A DNA stretch of 64,000 nt. Origin: Nocardia xishanensis NBRC 101358. GTDB lineage: Bacteria; Actinomycetota; Actinomycetes; Mycobacteriales; Mycobacteriaceae. Positions 63,200-64,000 of this stretch are shown piece after piece (the stretch's first letter is position 1; every line of letters starts with the position of its first letter). Under the pieces are notes generated by a model, which searched no databases, had not been told where the DNA came from, and saw only the letters and a list, made by a program, of their open reading frames with translations. The stretch spans positions 62,001 through 126,000 of the forward strand of contig NZ_BDCF01000021.1 in the NCBI RefSeq assembly GCF_001613365.1, written 5' to 3'. The translations under genes and the position numbers were made by a program.

Positions 63200-64000
63200 G
63201 TGTCGATCGGTCGCCAAGAAGACAGCCCGCCCGCCGACGCGCCGCGCGTGCCGTTGCGCACGGCGTTGCGCGAGAGTCCCGGCGTGGTGCGCTTGGCGAT
63301 CGTGCGTTTCGCCGGACAGTTCGGCGACGGGATGTTCCAAGCCGCGCTATCCGGCGCGATCCTGTTCAACCCCGAGCGCGAGACCGATCCACTCGCCGTC
63401 GCCGCGGGCTTCGCCGTCCTGCTGTTGCCGTATTCGGTGATCGGGCCCTACGCGGGCGCATTGCTCGACCGCTGGGATCGGCGCGCGGTGCTGCTGGTCG
63501 CGAATGCGCTGCGTGCCGTGTTGATCGCCGTGGCGAGCGTGGGCCTGGTCACGGGCATCGCGGAGCCGCCGCTGCTGCTGCTCGCGCTGGCCGTGATCGG
63601 CATCAGCCGGTTCGTGATGGCGGGCGTCTCCGCGGCGTTGCCGAAGGTGCTCGCCCAGCAGTGGCTGGTGCCGATGAATTCGGTGCTCGCCACGGTGGCC
63701 TCCGGCTGCGCGGCCGGGGGCGCCGCCATCGCGGTGGCCGTCATCGGGGTGATCGGGGCGGGCGATTTCGCGTCCGCCGTCGCCGTCGCGATCAGCGCGA
63801 CCGGTTCGGTGCTCGGTGCGCTGCTCGCGGCGGGCTTCCGGCCCGGCGTACTCGGGCCGGAAGACGGCAGCGTGGTGAGGGAGGGGACCGTGCACGCGAT
63901 CATGACCGGACTGCGCACCGGCGCGAGTGCGGTCTGGCAGTCCGTGTCGGTGACTACGGCGATGATCGGCATCGGCACGCACCGCGTGGTGTTCGGAGCG
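63200..64000 (+). CDS. MFS transporter, N-terminal part (cut by window end)
   Basis: Reading from the GTG at 63200 gives VSIGRQEDSPPADAPRVPL, then an N-terminal membrane part with FAGQFGDGMFQAALSG, GFAVLLLPYSVIGPYAGALL and the motif LDRWDRRAVLLVANALRAVL (motif A-like, D-R-W-D-R-R). Seven or so hydrophobic segments are visible before the window ends, without a stop. It resembles macrolide-efflux-type MFS proteins. CACAAT lies 7 bases before the GTG and could be a leaderless -10. Confidence 0.85.
   Translation, partial: MSIGRQEDSPPADAPRVPLRTALRESPGVVRLAIVRFAGQFGDGMFQAALSGAILFNPERETDPLAVAAGFAVLLLPYSVIGPYAGALLDRWDRRAVLLVANALRAVLIAVASVGLVTGIAEPPLLLLALAVIGISRFVMAGVSAALPKVLAQQWLVPMNSVLATVASGCAAGGAAIAVAVIGVIGAGDFASAVAVAISATGSVLGALLAAGFRPGVLGPEDGSVVREGTVHAIMTGLRTGASAVWQSVSVTTAMIGIGTHRVVFGA

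Overview
The window is high-GC actinobacterial DNA. Its gene content fits the Mycobacteriales, most likely Nocardia or a close relative (inference): a complete yrbEAB-mceABCDEF operon with an Mce-associated protein gene, an Sdh1-type succinate dehydrogenase operon, a ugpAEBC-type sugar-phosphate ABC transporter, an LppU-like lipoprotein, a Zmp1-like M13 peptidase, a DinB2-type polymerase, two WhiJ/Scr1-DUF397 regulator modules, many GTG starts and several apparently leaderless promoters. No tRNA, rRNA, CRISPR array, insertion sequence or prophage was seen.

Layout. 1-4.2 kb: the 3' part of a modular type I polyketide synthase (KS end-AT-DH-KR) that stops without an ACP and runs into a fragment of a fatty acyl-AMP ligase, which looks like a deletion scar. 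4.2-7.4 kb: an S4 protein, a secreted NlpC/P60 hydrolase behind a c-di-AMP (ydaO-type) riboswitch, and a divergent coiled-coil protein/AAA-ATPase pair. 7.5-15.5 kb: a long acyl-CoA dehydrogenase, an alpha/beta hydrolase, a small unknown protein and the three-gene sdh operon. 15.5-19.4 kb: a regulator island (two DUF397 genes plus an XRE/DUF5753 regulator, with two small unknown genes diverging from it), an AlkA-like glycosylase and a 34-codon small ORF with its own ribosome-binding site and terminator. 19.4-32.6 kb: a FAD/Fe-S oxidoreductase fusion, ABC exporter, AcuI-like reductase, DinB2-type polymerase, TetR-thioesterase operon, Lon protease with an HspR-type (HAIR) operator, DUF445 protein and a DinB-like metal-fold protein.

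33-46 kb: a secreted protein, L-2-hydroxyglutarate oxidase, an SRPBCC protein, an RNase HI with a possible sliding-clamp peptide at its C-terminus, then the mce operon on the minus strand. Nearly every junction in that operon is a 4-base ATGA overlap, and it starts in an unusually AT-rich intergenic region. 46-52.5 kb: a set of mostly exported or envelope proteins (S1 protease, DHA2 exporter, lipoprotein, small secreted protein, P450, L,D-transpeptidase). 52.6-57 kb: ugpAEBC. 57-64 kb: M13 metallopeptidase, the second XRE/DUF397 module (with a doubled DUF397 protein) and its divergent partner, a DUF4190 membrane protein, pirin, NUDIX hydrolase and the start of an MFS transporter cut by the window edge.

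Taken together this is mostly chromosomal core and envelope-maintenance DNA. The least ordinary items are the PKS scar, the two DUF397 modules, the small ORF at 19230, the DinB2 steric-gate substitution, the RNase HI tail and the mce promoter region. Start sites were moved from the longest ORF wherever a ribosome-binding site, signal peptide or overlap decided it. All functional names rest on reading motifs by eye, without a database search.
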